Source: Mortierella sp. BCC40632 (taxonomy: Eukaryota; Mortierellomycota; Mortierellomycetes; Mortierellales; Mortierellaceae). Taken from it: a stretch of DNA of 64,000 nt. The stretch is taken from positions 983,501-1,047,500 of the forward strand of contig WAEK01000009.1 in the NCBI GenBank assembly GCA_011634665.1, read 5' to 3'. Numbering within the stretch: the stretch's first letter is position 1; each line of letters starts with the position of its first letter. The position numbers were made by a program, and so were the translations under genes. Shown here in pieces: positions 1 through 14,032 of the stretch. The notes under the pieces are model-generated. The model ran no database searches and was not told where the DNA came from. It saw nothing but the letters and a program-made list of their open reading frames with translations.

Positions 1-25
1 CTTTCTTTTCAGGAACCTAAATGAA

Positions 26-1863
26 TCATACATCCAAACCATCCAGGAACCGTTGCTTCATCAGCAAAACAAACTCTTGTCGTAATACTTCCTGGTATCG
101 TTTCCTCTGAACCGTCTCCAGATCCTCTTCTTCTTCTTCTTCCCCTTCATCTATTGCATGACCATTCTCGACCATTGCAAATCGACTTCGGTCAAGAGGT
201 TGTTCCAACGTCAGAGCAGCTGAAGACATGGTCGATGAAACAAGACCTGGGATCGGTGTCGGAGGTACAGGAGGAGTGAGACTTATACGTGCTACCATCT
301 CATCATCATCGTCCACAGAAGCCAAAGGTCCTTTTCGTAGCTGTGGATTCGTATCAGCAGTCGCCTGGTCGCGGGCCTGTGGTAGAGATGGTGGTCGTGG
401 TTGTGGTGGATCCTTGGAAGGACCTTCTTCTTTTTCATCATCCTCTTCTTCACTTTCTGTATCAAACTCTTCCTCGAATTCCTCAGATGCTTCACCATCC
501 TCTGAACGGATCTGATCCGGAGCAAGGTTCGAGGGCCGATTCCGAGGTGCTGTGGGATGATCCATATTCCAAAGTACTCGATCCACAAGACCCATATCCC
601 TTAACGGATGAGATCCTTGTCGTTCTGAATCCAAACTCGAGTGGTTCTTTTCTTCCTTTAGATCATCTGCCCTGTGAGTAGGGCGTGTTCGGGTGCGAGG
701 CGTTTCCATATCTTGATCATCCTCTTCTTCTTCTTCTTCCAGACGATCACTATCCATGAATCGACCAATGTATTGATGATACAACTCGGGTGCTCGTGTC
801 TGCATCTCTGCATCTGAAAAATAGGTCGATTCCGAAAAACTAAGGTTGGATAAAGAGCCTGAGAGCGAGAGGACCGTAGCCACAGAGACGTGAGGATGAT
901 TTGAATTCGATTGAGAAGGACGACGACCCTGAGAAGGACCCGAAGGATGTGCGTTTGCACTTGCTTTGTACTGGGGACTGGTGTGAGAAGCAATGGACGA
1001 ATCGACTGGATCCACGGGGGCGAGGAAGCGGAGCAAATAGTTGAGTCTTCGGTTCCGTCGAGTACTGTGTGGAATAGTGGATTGCATAAAGAGCTCATTT
1101 TGTCCCGTTTTAGGCTTTAGATATTCATTTTCTTGGGATGCAGTTGAATCTTGAGTGCGTTTGGGCGGAGGATCAGTGGACGAGTGGACAACGTGATCCT
1201 TGGAAGAGTCGGAGAGGTGTGGTTGTTGTTTGGAACGTTCGAAATCGGCATGTTCTTTGAGTCGCTGAAGTTGCTGTGAAAGTTTTATGAGATTGTATTT
1301 GACCTCATAATCCACTAGTGAGAAAGAAAAAGGGAAAGAACATAATACAAAATGATGGATTAAAACACTTTAACTTGCTCCAGCGTACTCGAAACAAAAA
1401 AAAAACGAGGTACTAATCCAGACTATCTAGATGGCATATCTATTCAGCCGCAGGTACCTGCAAGTGGAGTGAAAAGAGTAAGGATCTCGCGTGCGCGTTT
1501 GAGGTGCGCCAAAGAATCCGTGGTTTCTGGGCGAGTTGTTGGTTCTGACTCTAATAATGCCGGATCATTTCCTAGAGTAGTCTTTTCTACGAGTCGAGTT
1601 GATGGTACTCCCTCCACGACAGAACCCTGATCTGATGTTGCAGATAAAGTTGTTGGCAAAGGATAAAGGATCACTGAACCCCAGGTAGTGAGAAACACAC
1701 CTGGATGTTCAGTAAGGGTCCGTGCGATTTTTGCTCGCTTCTGCTCTGTGGTGAGACTGGGTTCGTTGGGACGCGAAGATGTGGGGAAGCCGGTCTGAAG
1801 GGTGTCGAGGTATGGATCCAGGTAGTCGAGGATCGCTCCGATAGATTCCTCTGGCAGTGACAT
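26..1863 (-). CDS. CCDC97: CCDC97-like protein (DUF2052 family)
   Basis: Two exons on the minus strand (1863..1458 and 1314..26) join in phase through a GT-AG intron to give 564 residues. The C-terminal half carries the family signature I recall for CCDC97: a YFSDAEM segment, a nearby YHQYIGRFM segment, acidic runs, and a terminal QEFVLLMKQRFLDGLD block. The first exon gives a helical start (MSLPEESIGAILDYL) and an HPGVFL segment like the N-terminal region of the family. The middle is long, Ser/Pro/Glu-rich and probably disordered. Animal CCDC97 has been reported with the SF3B part of the U2 snRNP, so a splicing-related nuclear role is inferred. The start at 1863 is the first ATG before the conserved segment and lies 266 bp from the divergent U2SURP start. 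Family call fairly sure; function by inheritance only. Confidence 0.8.
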
Positions 1864-2129
1864 TGTTGTCCAAGAAGGTAGAAGAAGAAGACGAAGAAAA
1901 AAAAAAAAAAAAAAGGCAGAGAGTGAGAGAAAACAGGAATGGACCAATGCAGTGGAAGAAGCGAGAGTGACTGCGCGACCACCAAAAAAAAAAGTGCACA
2001 AAGAAAAAAAAAAAAAAAAAAGGAGTGAAGTAATTTAGACACTGCCTTTGTTCCATTCATTCCAGCCAGCTCTCGACTCGATTCAGCAAACCCTCCAAGG
2101 AGACACCAAGGATTAGAGAATTCTCGACT
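1864..2129. promoter_or_regulatory. Shared divergent promoter CCDC97-like / U2SURP
   Basis: These 266 bp separate the two start codons and must hold both promoters. Two poly-A runs (about 1899-1914 and 2004-2020) and pyrimidine-rich stretches are visible. I recognise no TATA box. Confidence 0.55.
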
Positions 2130-5534
<3,405 letters not shown>

Positions 5535-5751
5535 TAATCTAACCATAGAAGGAAAAAATAATAGTTCTCTTAACACAAAGCGCGTCTTAGAAGAAAGGGG
5601 GGAGGGGGGACAGCCACCTCGACTGAGGCACGTGTGTAGGTCGTTCCGGCTTTCCAGACCCGGAGGAGAGCCTTCCCACGAACGGACGCGAGAGATTCCT
5701 TTTTTTTTTTTTATTCCTACTTTAGTTCAACATTCCTCTTCTAAAAAAGAC

Positions 5752-6343
5752 ATGGCAGCAGCAGCAACAGACTCCAACGCAAGACCTCAGTATGGCAACA
5801 ACACAACGGTCACCAATCCATTCAACCATCCCGAAACCGAGTCCAAAGGTCCTCGGAAGCCTCATGAACGGATCTCCACTTCAGACAAGGAGATGAAAGA
5901 TTTCAATAGGGAATATGGTGCCAAGGCTCAGTCTCAATACATGGACCCTTGTCGAGCCCAAACCAAGGCCTCGTTAAAGTGCATGGACGAGAATGGTTAC
6001 AACAAGAGCAAATGCACGCGATTCTTTAAGGATTATGCTGATTGTAAAAGGAAATGGGTAAGTTGCTGCGGGAGTGAAGGTCTTTTTTTTTTTTTTTTGC
6101 CTTTTTGGAACAAGAAGAAAGAGTTGCTTGTGTCTCCACCCAGGAAGAAGAGAGGACGAGGAGAACGAGGTCTGCGCTGGGGAATAATCAACGGTCCTAC
6201 AACCGATCGGGGAAGCTCTGTAAACCCTTCTTTTTTTTTTTTTTTTTCCTCTTCTGACCTTACTCACTTCACACTAGTTGGAGTCACTTCGGGAAGAACG
6301 CCGCAAACGGAATTTGGGTATTTCCGATGACGATGAAAAGTAG
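5752..6343 (+). CDS. COX23: Twin CX9C mitochondrial protein, COX23-like
   Basis: Two exons (5752..6057, 6278..6343; GT-AG) encode 123 residues. A CHCH fold is shown by two CX9C motifs: DPCRAQTKASLKC and, after a short turn, KCTRFFKDYADC. The spacing and the YMDPC...NGYNKSKC context match Cox23, a soluble intermembrane-space factor imported by Mia40 and needed for copper delivery and assembly of cytochrome c oxidase. The N-terminal 70 residues are polar and Pro/Asn-rich with no presequence, as expected for Mia40 substrates. CHCHD7 is the alternative animal-type name for the same family. The gene follows U2SURP on the same strand after 217 bp and converges with MGE1. Confidence 0.82.
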
Positions 6344-6757
6344 AGGATGGGTCGGCTCCTTTTGCAACTCCCCTCTCTCCTCAAGGTTTAAGAAGGTTGA
6401 GCGCAACATAATCACATACACACACACACACAACTTCAGATCATTACTCTTCTCTTTCTAGCCATCCTTTCAAGTATGCAAACGATAATGCAACAACGTG
6501 AAAAAAAAAAGTACATAAAAAAGAATGTATAAGAGTGAGAGTGGTAGAATACAACTCGGATCGGTCCTCCTTTTTGTTTTTTTCTTTCTTTGTTCCTTGT
6601 TGGGATGACTATGTATACGACATGGAGAATGCTCTAAAATATTACAAAAAGAAAAGAAAAGAAAATAAAAACAGATCTCCTTCGCTTCGATCTGCATTCT
6701 GGAGGGAATGCAATCTACTTTCCTCCTCCTCCGCCTTCTACTTTATCACCTCCACAC
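6344..6757. other. Convergent 3' intergenic region COX23 / MGE1
   Basis: No gene seen. It holds a short CA microsatellite (about 6411-6432), a poly-A run near 6500 and A-rich sequence at 6644-6670 that would serve the 3' ends of both flanking genes. Confidence 0.6.
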
Positions 6758-7451
6758 TTAATCAGTGCCCTGGACAACGCCAACCTGGGCCGGCCGGAGA
6801 ACACGACCCTTGATCATGTAACCAATCTTCTGAACATCAAAGACGGTACCAGGCTCCTTGCCGGGCATGGGCACCTGGAAGTTGGCCTGATGCAAATTAG
6901 GGTCAAACTTCTCGTTGATGGGATCATAGGCCTCCACTCCGTACCGCTTGAAAGTCTTGAGCAATTCATCTCGGGTCATGGACACACCCGTATGCAAGGA
7001 CTTGAGATGTGTGTTGGTCGAGGATTCTGCAATCTCTTCTGCAGGCACGTTCTTGATGGCCAAGGCCAAAATATCGGCCGTGTCCAACAAGTCCTTGGCA
7101 AACTTTTGGATAGCATAGTCCTTTGTGGAGGCGACTTCTTTGGCGGTTCTCTGACGGAGGTTCTCCATGTCAGCCATTGTGCGCAACAGGCGATCCTGCA
7201 AGGGTCAAGAAAAAGAAGGAAGGGAAAAAAAAAAAAAAAGAGAGGATCAATGCCATTCCAATGAGATTGATGTGAGAGAAGGATAGGAAAGGAAAAGAGA
7301 CAAGAATATGATTAGAGACTGTTTGAAAATAATAATAACAACGAGAATAGCTCAAGTCCGGATCGCCGGCTGTCCCGTTTGCCCCTTTGTTGAAGTGGGG
7401 CTGATGATTGGATCTCTCACTCACTCCTTCCCCTGTGTCTCCCCGGAACTC

Positions 7452-7483
<32 letters not shown>

Positions 7484-8043
7484 GTTCCGTGAACACCCAC
7501 CCTACTCTACACACGGGGATTATCCTCCTCCTCTCCTCCTCTTCCTGGACTATTCGCTACCCAACCCTTCTTTTTTTCTTTCATTGTTGTTGTTGTTGCT
7601 ATTTGCTGTTGTCAATGTCATTGCTGCTATCATTGTCACTGTCATCTTTGCTGCTGTTGCTCTCATTTGTGCTGTTGTTGGCGGTGGTGTTGCTGCTGCT
7701 ACTGCTGCTGCTGCTGCTGCTGCCGTTGTTGTTGCTGTTGAAACAGAAATAAAAATAAACAAATCATTACCTTGATCTCAGCAATCTGCTTGTCCTTGGC
7801 AGCCAAGGCCTCCTCCTGGGGAGACTTGGCACCATCCTGCTTTGGCTGTTCAGCACTCTCGGCGCCTGTTGTGGAGTCTGCAGCTTTTTCCTGTGATGCC
7901 GATTCCTTCGCGCCATTCTCCTTGTCTGTCGAATAGAATCGAGAGGTCCAGACCGAGGTAGCGGCAGGTCTTGAGGCGGTGGCGACGCGGATCGACTTGA
8001 GAGCTGATCCCTTGATGGAGGACGAGAGCATGGCGAGGGACAT
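6758..8043 (-). CDS. MGE1: Mitochondrial GrpE nucleotide exchange factor
   Basis: Two exons (8043..7771 and 7195..6758) join in phase to 236 residues. The N terminus is a typical matrix presequence: Ser/Ala/Arg-rich, with an RFYST segment as a likely processing site. It is followed by a coiled coil (AAKDKQIAEIK DRLLRTMADMENLRQR) and the GrpE beta-domain with the FDPNLHQA and GTVFDVQKIGY motifs and the terminal LRPAQVGVV block. It releases ADP from matrix Hsp70 (Ssc1) during import and folding. The intron (7196-7770) is long for this window and contains TTG and CTG trinucleotide runs. The stop TAA is at 6758-6760. Confidence 0.95.
7585..7742. repeat. Trinucleotide repeats in MGE1 intron
   Basis: The plus strand shows TTG runs near 7585-7602 and 7722-7742 and an interrupted CTG tract at about 7692-7722. 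All lie inside the MGE1 intron, so the homopolymeric ORFs they create in several frames are artefacts. Confidence 0.85.
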
Positions 8044-8680
8044 GTTGTGAAGAAGGATGTGCGTGAGTGTTAGGGGGTAGGGATGGCTTTATTGTTGTTG
8101 TTGTTTTTCCTGAGCTTGAACAGAGGAAAAGTCTCTTGAGGAGGGAGGTGAATGAAGGAAAGAGAGAAGAAAGAGAAAGAGAGAAAAAGGAGAAAAAGGA
8201 ATAAAAGAATGAAAAAAAACGGAATGGAATGAAGAAAAAGAAGCCAATGGAACGAACGGCCCAGTTAGAGTCCAAGAGTGAGCGACAGTGTGAGAGAGTA
8301 AGTGAGTGAGCAAGAGAAGATCAGTCTGTTCCTGCTTGTTTTGTTGGGCTGTCAAACCCCGCCCACTCCACTGTTGCTGGACACAATTCACCTCTCACTC
8401 ACTCACGCCAAACCTGTCGCGAAGGAAACAAAAAAAAAGAGTCAACACAGAGCAGTCACGAGAGAAGAGGAGAAGAGTCGCCCTACCAAATCAGGCAGGA
8501 CCGAGAAAAAGTAGCCTCGATTTCCTGCACCGGCTGCTCCGGTTGAGTTCAAGGCGCGCAGGTGCGAGGTGCGGAGCCAGGATGTCATCCGCAGGGCATC
8601 CAATTCTACTTTGCCACTCACGGCCCACATTTTCTCCGATGCATACTAGACAAAGAATGCCTGCCTGTCAGTCAAACTAT

Positions 8681-8725
<45 letters not shown>

Positions 8726-8893
8726 CCGGAAAGACCGAGAAAAAAAGGAAAAAAAAAAATAAAAAAATAAAAAAGTCAAATAGATGCAGATGCCAGGTGT
8801 ATTGCTCTATGGGTGGTAGGCGGAGAAACATGCAGAAAGAAAAGGAAAGAAAGAAAAAAAATAAAAAAATAAAAGGCAAAACTACACTAGCGT
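8044..8893. other. Intergenic region MGE1 / ZCCHC9-like
   Basis: No supported gene. It contains the MGE1 5' flank (purine-rich, 8100-8260) and a 38-nt poly-A run at 8682-8719 followed by further A-rich sequence to about 8870. Confidence 0.55.
8682..8719. repeat. 38-nt poly-A tract
   Basis: Uninterrupted A run on the plus strand, the longest homopolymer I counted in the window. Confidence 0.95.
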
Positions 8894-10069
8894 TCAAAAG
8901 TTGACCACCTTCTTGACCTTCTGGACAGGCGCCTTGATGATTTTCTTGATCGTCTTCTCCTCACTCAACTGCTTGCGCTTCTCATCCACAAAAATATGAT
9001 AATCATCATCATCCGCTCCCTGAACAAGGTCAATCTTGCCCAAAGTCACCGTACCAACTTCTTCCTTGGTCAACTTGCAATCCCTCGCCAAATGATCCAC
9101 CTTTCCACAGAACCGACACGATCCTCCATTGGGGTACAATCCCTTTTCATTCTTGGGACATGAGCCTGCGAGATGTCCTTGTTCCTTACAGATAAAGCAG
9201 GTTGCGAACTTGAACTTGTCGCCACCTCTGGCAGGCTTTTTGCAATCCTTGGTTGTGTGTTCGGAAGAACCGCAGGTATAGCAGATGCCGACGCCTGTTC
9301 CTGATGCCTCCTTACAGTTCTTGGCGCTATGGCCAGATTTCCGACAGACAAAGCAGATCTTTTTAAAAAAAAAAGAAGGAAAGAAAGAAAAAAGAGAGAA
9401 TGGAAACGGAAATATGTTTATGTTAGAAATTGAACAAAGAAAAGGCGAGAAAGTGACAACACATGTTTGAACAATTTTGTCCCTGCCATAATTTATGACT
9501 TACAGATGCATTAGAACGCTCCTTTTGTCTCCTCAATCGACGACTATCTCCTTTAGCGGCCTTGTCTATAGACATTGGGTTCGCAAAAGAAAAAGAAAAA
9601 GATTAATACTCTGCCGTATGCCTTTCTCGATGTTTGCACAGCATTCTCAATTGTTTGTATTTGTATTTGCTCTGTTCTTTCTTTTACCTTCTACTGTCTT
9701 TTCTTTCTTGCCCTTTTTGGTCTTTTGCTTCTTCTTGGAGGGTCCTTTGGCAGCTGCGTCCTTAGATCCCTGCTCCTTGTCTCCTTCCTTGGGTGCAGAA
9801 GTAGTAGAGGCAGAAGCAGCAGGAGCGGATTCGTTGGTCGAGTCTTCAGCCTTTCTCTTTTTATTCTGGTTGGGCTTGTTATCCTTCTTTTCACCTTCCT
9901 TTGGTGTCTTTTCGGGTGTGGCTGCTGGTTTGGAAGCCTCCTTGGGTGCCTGTGGTGAAGAGGCGCTGTTGGCAGACTGAACCTGTTTGGCAGGCTTCAA
10001 GGGAGTCACCTCGAATGACTCGGATGCTTCGACATGTCTCTTTCGTTCCAGCTTTGTGTAGCGAGTCAT
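8894..10069 (-). CDS. ZCCHC9: CCHC zinc-knuckle protein, ZCCHC9 family
   Basis: Three exons (10069..9688, 9565..9504, 9358..8894) join in phase to 302 residues. The protein begins MTRYTKLERKRH, has a long Lys/Ser/Ala-rich disordered region with nucleolar-type basic runs (KKKQKTKKGKKEK), then an RRLRRQKER stretch and four zinc knuckles, each C-x2-C-x4-H-x4-C (CFVCRKSGH, CYTCGSSEH, CFICKEQGH, CRFCGKVDH). It ends in KVVNF, identical in memory to the end of human ZCCHC9. The arrangement and both termini mark the ZCCHC9 family: nucleolar RNA-binding proteins linked to rRNA transcription or processing. Intron 2 uses an acceptor whose last six bases are AAAAAG, behind a T run. Confidence 0.88.
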
Positions 10070-10637
10070 CTTTGCAAGTAGGGTCTTTTTTTTGAATTCC
10101 TGAAGATTTGAGTAGGGTTGGATGCCAGGTCCCAATGGATGAAGTCAAGGGATTATGCCTGCTAACCTTTGTAGGAGGAGTAAGGACAAAAAAAAAAAAA
10201 AAAAAAAATGGGACTGCTGATCATCATAAACACAGGAAAACCTATGTAGTCGCCTCTCCTCACTGTGGGGGCAAGGATTCAGGCTCTCCCTATTCTCGCT
10301 CTCTGACTGACTACAGTATGGAACGCGCGCGTGAAGAAATTGAGTTTTTTTTTTTTTTTTTTGAGATTCGGACTAGTTTTCTCTCTCTCACACTCTCTTT
10401 CCCCATCCACCCATTCAAACCGGCCAAAAGAGACTCCTCCTTCCCTCCTTCCCTCCTTCCCTCCTATACACACACCATTTCTATAGCTGAAGACTTTGCT
10501 AATAAAAAATCCTCTCAAATTTATTTACAATGGGTGCCGCGGCAAAAAAAGTACTGTATTCACAAATGCTAAAAAGAAGTATCCTGTACCTAATTTAATG
10601 TCGTCTTCGTCTGTCTTGAGTAGAGTCAGGGTCCTTG
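10070..10637. other. Intergenic region ZCCHC9-like / aquaporin
   Basis: No gene seen. It holds poly-A (10190-10208) and poly-T (10346-10361) runs and a short CTCCTTCC-type direct repeat at about 10436-10464. Confidence 0.55.
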
Positions 10638-11967
10638 TTATGGTCGTCTGAGATTGGCTTCACCGTAGTTTGGGTCGTAGCCGGTACTGGCGCCTGTGGG
10701 GACATCATCCGAGGGGTCTATGTTCACCTTAACTGTCTCATTGCCGGGAGTCGCGATCTCAGCTCGAAGCTTAGCCTTGTTGGTAGCCGCAACCAAATCA
10801 AAGTCCAGGAAACAGAAGAGAATATAGAGCGCTGCTGCTACAACAGCTCCTCCGAATGGACCTAAGAAAAGAATAAGGAAAGGGGATATGAGTTGAGAAA
10901 AGATGAGATTACGAAATGGACCGATAAAGAGAAGGTAAAAAAAAAAAAAAAAAAAAACTTACCGAACCAGTAGATCCAATGGTAGTACGTAAAGTTACGT
11001 GAGACCAATGATGTGGCAAAAGCACGAGCAGGGTTGATGGAGGCATTGGTGTATCGGGCAGCCATCAAGTTGCAGGAAAAGAGAGTGAAGCCAATGGGGA
11101 AGGCAGCCATAAAGGCAGAATGACTGCGTTCCTCAGTCGTCATGAGGTAAACGTAGCATAGAATGCACGTCAGCCAAAACTCGAGAAAGAATCCTCGAGC
11201 AGGTGATTCGCCATTATGCTATGAGCGAGAAGTTTGAAGATAAAAAAAAATTGCAGGAATCGAGGAAAATATGAGACTTGGCCACTGGTTCTGAATCACA
11301 CTCGTTCTAGGCCATTTGTCCCAGAAAGAGACACAGACAAACTCACACACACACACAAACTCTATCACATACCAAGTAATTGATCTGACCAAGCTTCTCG
11401 CTCGAAGGTGTCGTTGCGCGGGCCATGGCTACACCGACACACCCGCCCAGGATCTGGCATACAAAGTACATGATCGCTTTTGGGATGGAGACATTGCCGA
11501 CGATCAGATTCGCAAGTGTGATCGCCGGGTTGAAATGTGCCCCCGAGACTCTTCCAAACGCCCAGGCAGTCACCATCAGTCCTATCCCGTACGAGAATGC
11601 TACTCCCAGGATACCTCTGTCCAAACAAACAAGCAAAGCGGAAATTTATATTTGTTAGAGTCCATTGAGAATAGGAGGTATCGATCGTCCATTGTGAGCT
11701 TCTATTTTTTTTTTTTTTTTTTTTTTTTTGATTGGGTCAAATCAAGGGCTATTTCTCCTCCTCAACTTACTGTCCTTCAGAGGCTCCTCGAGTGACAGCA
11801 TCTGCACCACCAATGGCTAGATACAAGAAAAAGGCTGTGCCGACAAACTCTGCCATGCCGGGGACATACCAAAGCTGTAAGTCTGAGACGAGTTTACGGC
11901 CGCCTTGCATGGTGATTTGGGCAAGATGCGGCCATGACATGGAACGGCCAGTGACAGGTCGACTCAT
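10638..11967 (-). CDS. Aquaporin / aquaglyceroporin (MIP family)
   Basis: Four exons (11967..11771, 11616..11373, 11218..10963, 10861..10638) join in phase to 306 residues. Both half-helix signatures are intact: HFNPAITLA in the first repeat and ASINPARAFA in the second, the latter with the selectivity-filter Arg. Six hydrophobic membrane segments can be traced, starting with the MAEFVGTAFFLYLAIGG helix. It is a plasma-membrane water or small-solute channel. The compact loop after the second NPA and the missing Asp insertion suggest an orthodox aquaporin more than a glycerol facilitator, but the substrate cannot be read from sequence alone. The C-terminal tail (about 65 residues) is hydrophilic and cytosolic. 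Confidence 0.92.
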
Positions 11968-12996
11968 GGTTGGATCGTGAGAGTGTAATCAGGGCTTTCT
12001 TTTTTCTTTTCTTTTTTAAAAACAATCGCTTGGGAGGAGGACTGGAGTGAAGAGGAAGGATCGAGGATCGATATGTGACCAAAAAGGGGGGGAGGAGAGA
12101 TGTAATTGAACGCGCAAAGGTCAAGTCAAAATGTGAGAAAATACGAAGAAAGCGTTGAGAAGAGGGTGGAGAAAAAAAAAGTAAAAAAAAAGGGCAACAG
12201 GTGGCAACCAAGAGGGGCAGGTTGCGCTACTAGGTTTATTTTATAGCCCCACTCATCGGCCGAGGAAAAGAGAATCTCGGTCGCAGGAATAAAAAAAAAA
12301 AAAAGTTAGACAACAGGCGCATTCCCAATGCATTCGACAAAAGGAAAAGCTTTTCCGCGTCTTTGACGGCCCTGCCGTGGAGAAGATTTTTTTAGACTTT
12401 TTCTCCTTTGGTCTTGACCTCCCGCCCAAACCCCAGTAATCGCGCGCACGACTTGGTGGTGGTGAGACTTTGTTCATCGAAACCTCTCCAAGGTGGATGC
12501 CGCGATAGTGTTGAAAGGGCTCTTCCTCATCTCTCACTCTCTCACTCACTCTCTCTCTCTCTCTCACTCTCTCTCTCTCTCTCTCTCTTCCTCTTTCTCT
12601 CCCCCACTCACAATCACTCTATAGCAATAACGCGCGTCTAGGGTGGAGAAGTGAGCCATTGTTTGCTCTGCAGTCTGCAGGACCTTGTCCAATAGATACA
12701 TGCTCGGTAGTACACGCTTTAGTAGTGCTCCCTTTCTGGACCGAGGTATCTTTGAGTTTTTGTTCTTTCACCACCCCTCCCTTGAAATCCAAAAAAAACA
12801 TCACACACACAGACACAATCGTCCCGTAACTTGCCACAGACCCAATTGGTTTTCTTCTTGGAAGGTGCACAACCATCTGTATTAGACTATGTATAAGAAG
12901 TATGTGCTAATACTGAGTAAGCTCACGAGACTACAAAAGAAAACACTACGGGAAAAAAAAACCAGAAAGAAAGGAAGGGGGAAAGCATGAAGAGAG

Positions 12997-13064
<68 letters not shown>

Positions 13065-13100
13065 GGAGCTATCGCGGCCCAAGATGGTCATACAAGGGCA
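11968..13100. other. Intergenic region aquaporin / Ser-rich protein
   Basis: No supported gene in 1.1 kb. It contains the aquaporin 5' flank, a CT microsatellite (about 12540-12595) and a GA microsatellite (about 13013-13060). The two arrays are complementary to each other. Random ORFs here are repeat-derived. Confidence 0.55.
13013..13060. repeat. GA microsatellite
   Basis: About 24 near-perfect GA units preceded by four GAAA units, just 3' of the Ser-rich gene. Confidence 0.95.
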
Positions 13101-14032
13101 TCAACGAGCCAATAGAGGCTTGTCGAGACCAAAGAAACGAGCGACACTGGACCGTCGACTTGACTCCCGACCGACCTCATTCGGGAGAGGTAGGCCATCA
13201 ATGTTGTGTGTGAGCCCAAGGTTCCTCTCAGCGTCACGAACGCGCTCCATGTGTTGTGCTTGACACAAACTCACATAGGCATAAGGTCTATTGCATAGAA
13301 AGAGGGAAAGAAAATGTGCAGTGGTACAGTGGGCACAGTTAGTTTTTTTGGTTGAATGGGGAAAGAGAGGAAGAGCGCGATTGAAATGAACAAGAGCAAA
13401 AGACATTACCCGCGATGCTCGTTGCCATCTGTATCAGTCGTATATCCAAGCGATAAAAAGGCTAAAGACCGTCGACGACCAAGAGCATCCCCGCCATGGA
13501 CAGGCAAAGGCTGCGATGAAGCCGATGAGGTACTGCTGGATCGACGAAGACCCTCAGGAGAGATGATTTGCATCAGAGACCGTCGTCTCAAGTTTGGAGG
13601 AGTATTTGAACTCGCAGAATTAGGACCGGACCAAGTACTAATCCTCGTCAAGTTATTGCGTTGGTTCTGTCTTCTATCTCGGCTAGGGTCTTGACGACTA
13701 CTGGTACTACCCCTGGGTATAAAACTGGACAGCATGGCCCCAAAGGAAGAACGACGACGTTCGGCCTGGTCGCGTTCTGTCCCCTGTTCCGACGTCGTTG
13801 CGCTACCATTCAAGGTAGAAATGGTTGGACTTGGAGTAAGGCCATAGCCAAAATCGAGAGGATTACACCTGTTGACCGTTGCGCTATTAGCACGATGAAA
13901 GCTCTGTCGGTTAGGTGCAGCCAAGGGTCGGCTTGGGGAATAAGATGGAGGACTGGAGCATGAATCGTCTTGTGGAGTGTTAAAGAGCTTGTTGTAGTCT
14001 TGGATCACAAAATCGTTCGAGACTTGGGCCAT
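13101..14032 (-). CDS. Hypothetical Ser-rich protein with multiple RRxS sites
   Basis: Two exons (14032..13410 and 13287..13101; GT-AG) join in phase to 269 residues. I do not recognise a family. The protein is Ser/Arg/Asn-rich and predicted disordered, with no signal peptide or membrane segment. Five basic-Ser motifs stand out: ERRRSSFGAML, LRRRSLMQI, GLRRSSST, GRRRSLAFL and SRRSSVARFF. Each fits the R-R-x-S site of PKA-type kinases. The second exon has a more ordered stretch (LCQAQHMERVRDAERNLGL) that could be a short conserved helix. Clean splicing, phase agreement and the concentration of motifs argue for a real gene. It may be a phospho-regulated adaptor or 14-3-3 client; that is inference. 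Confidence 0.72.

Noticed and set aside
7489..7775. Ala/Leu/Val repeat ORFs in several frames
   Set aside because: They are products of the trinucleotide repeats in the MGE1 intron.
12540..13060. CT array and GA array that could pair as a giant hairpin
   Set aside because: Such arrays occur all over the window in both orientations; the pairing is a chance result of low complexity.
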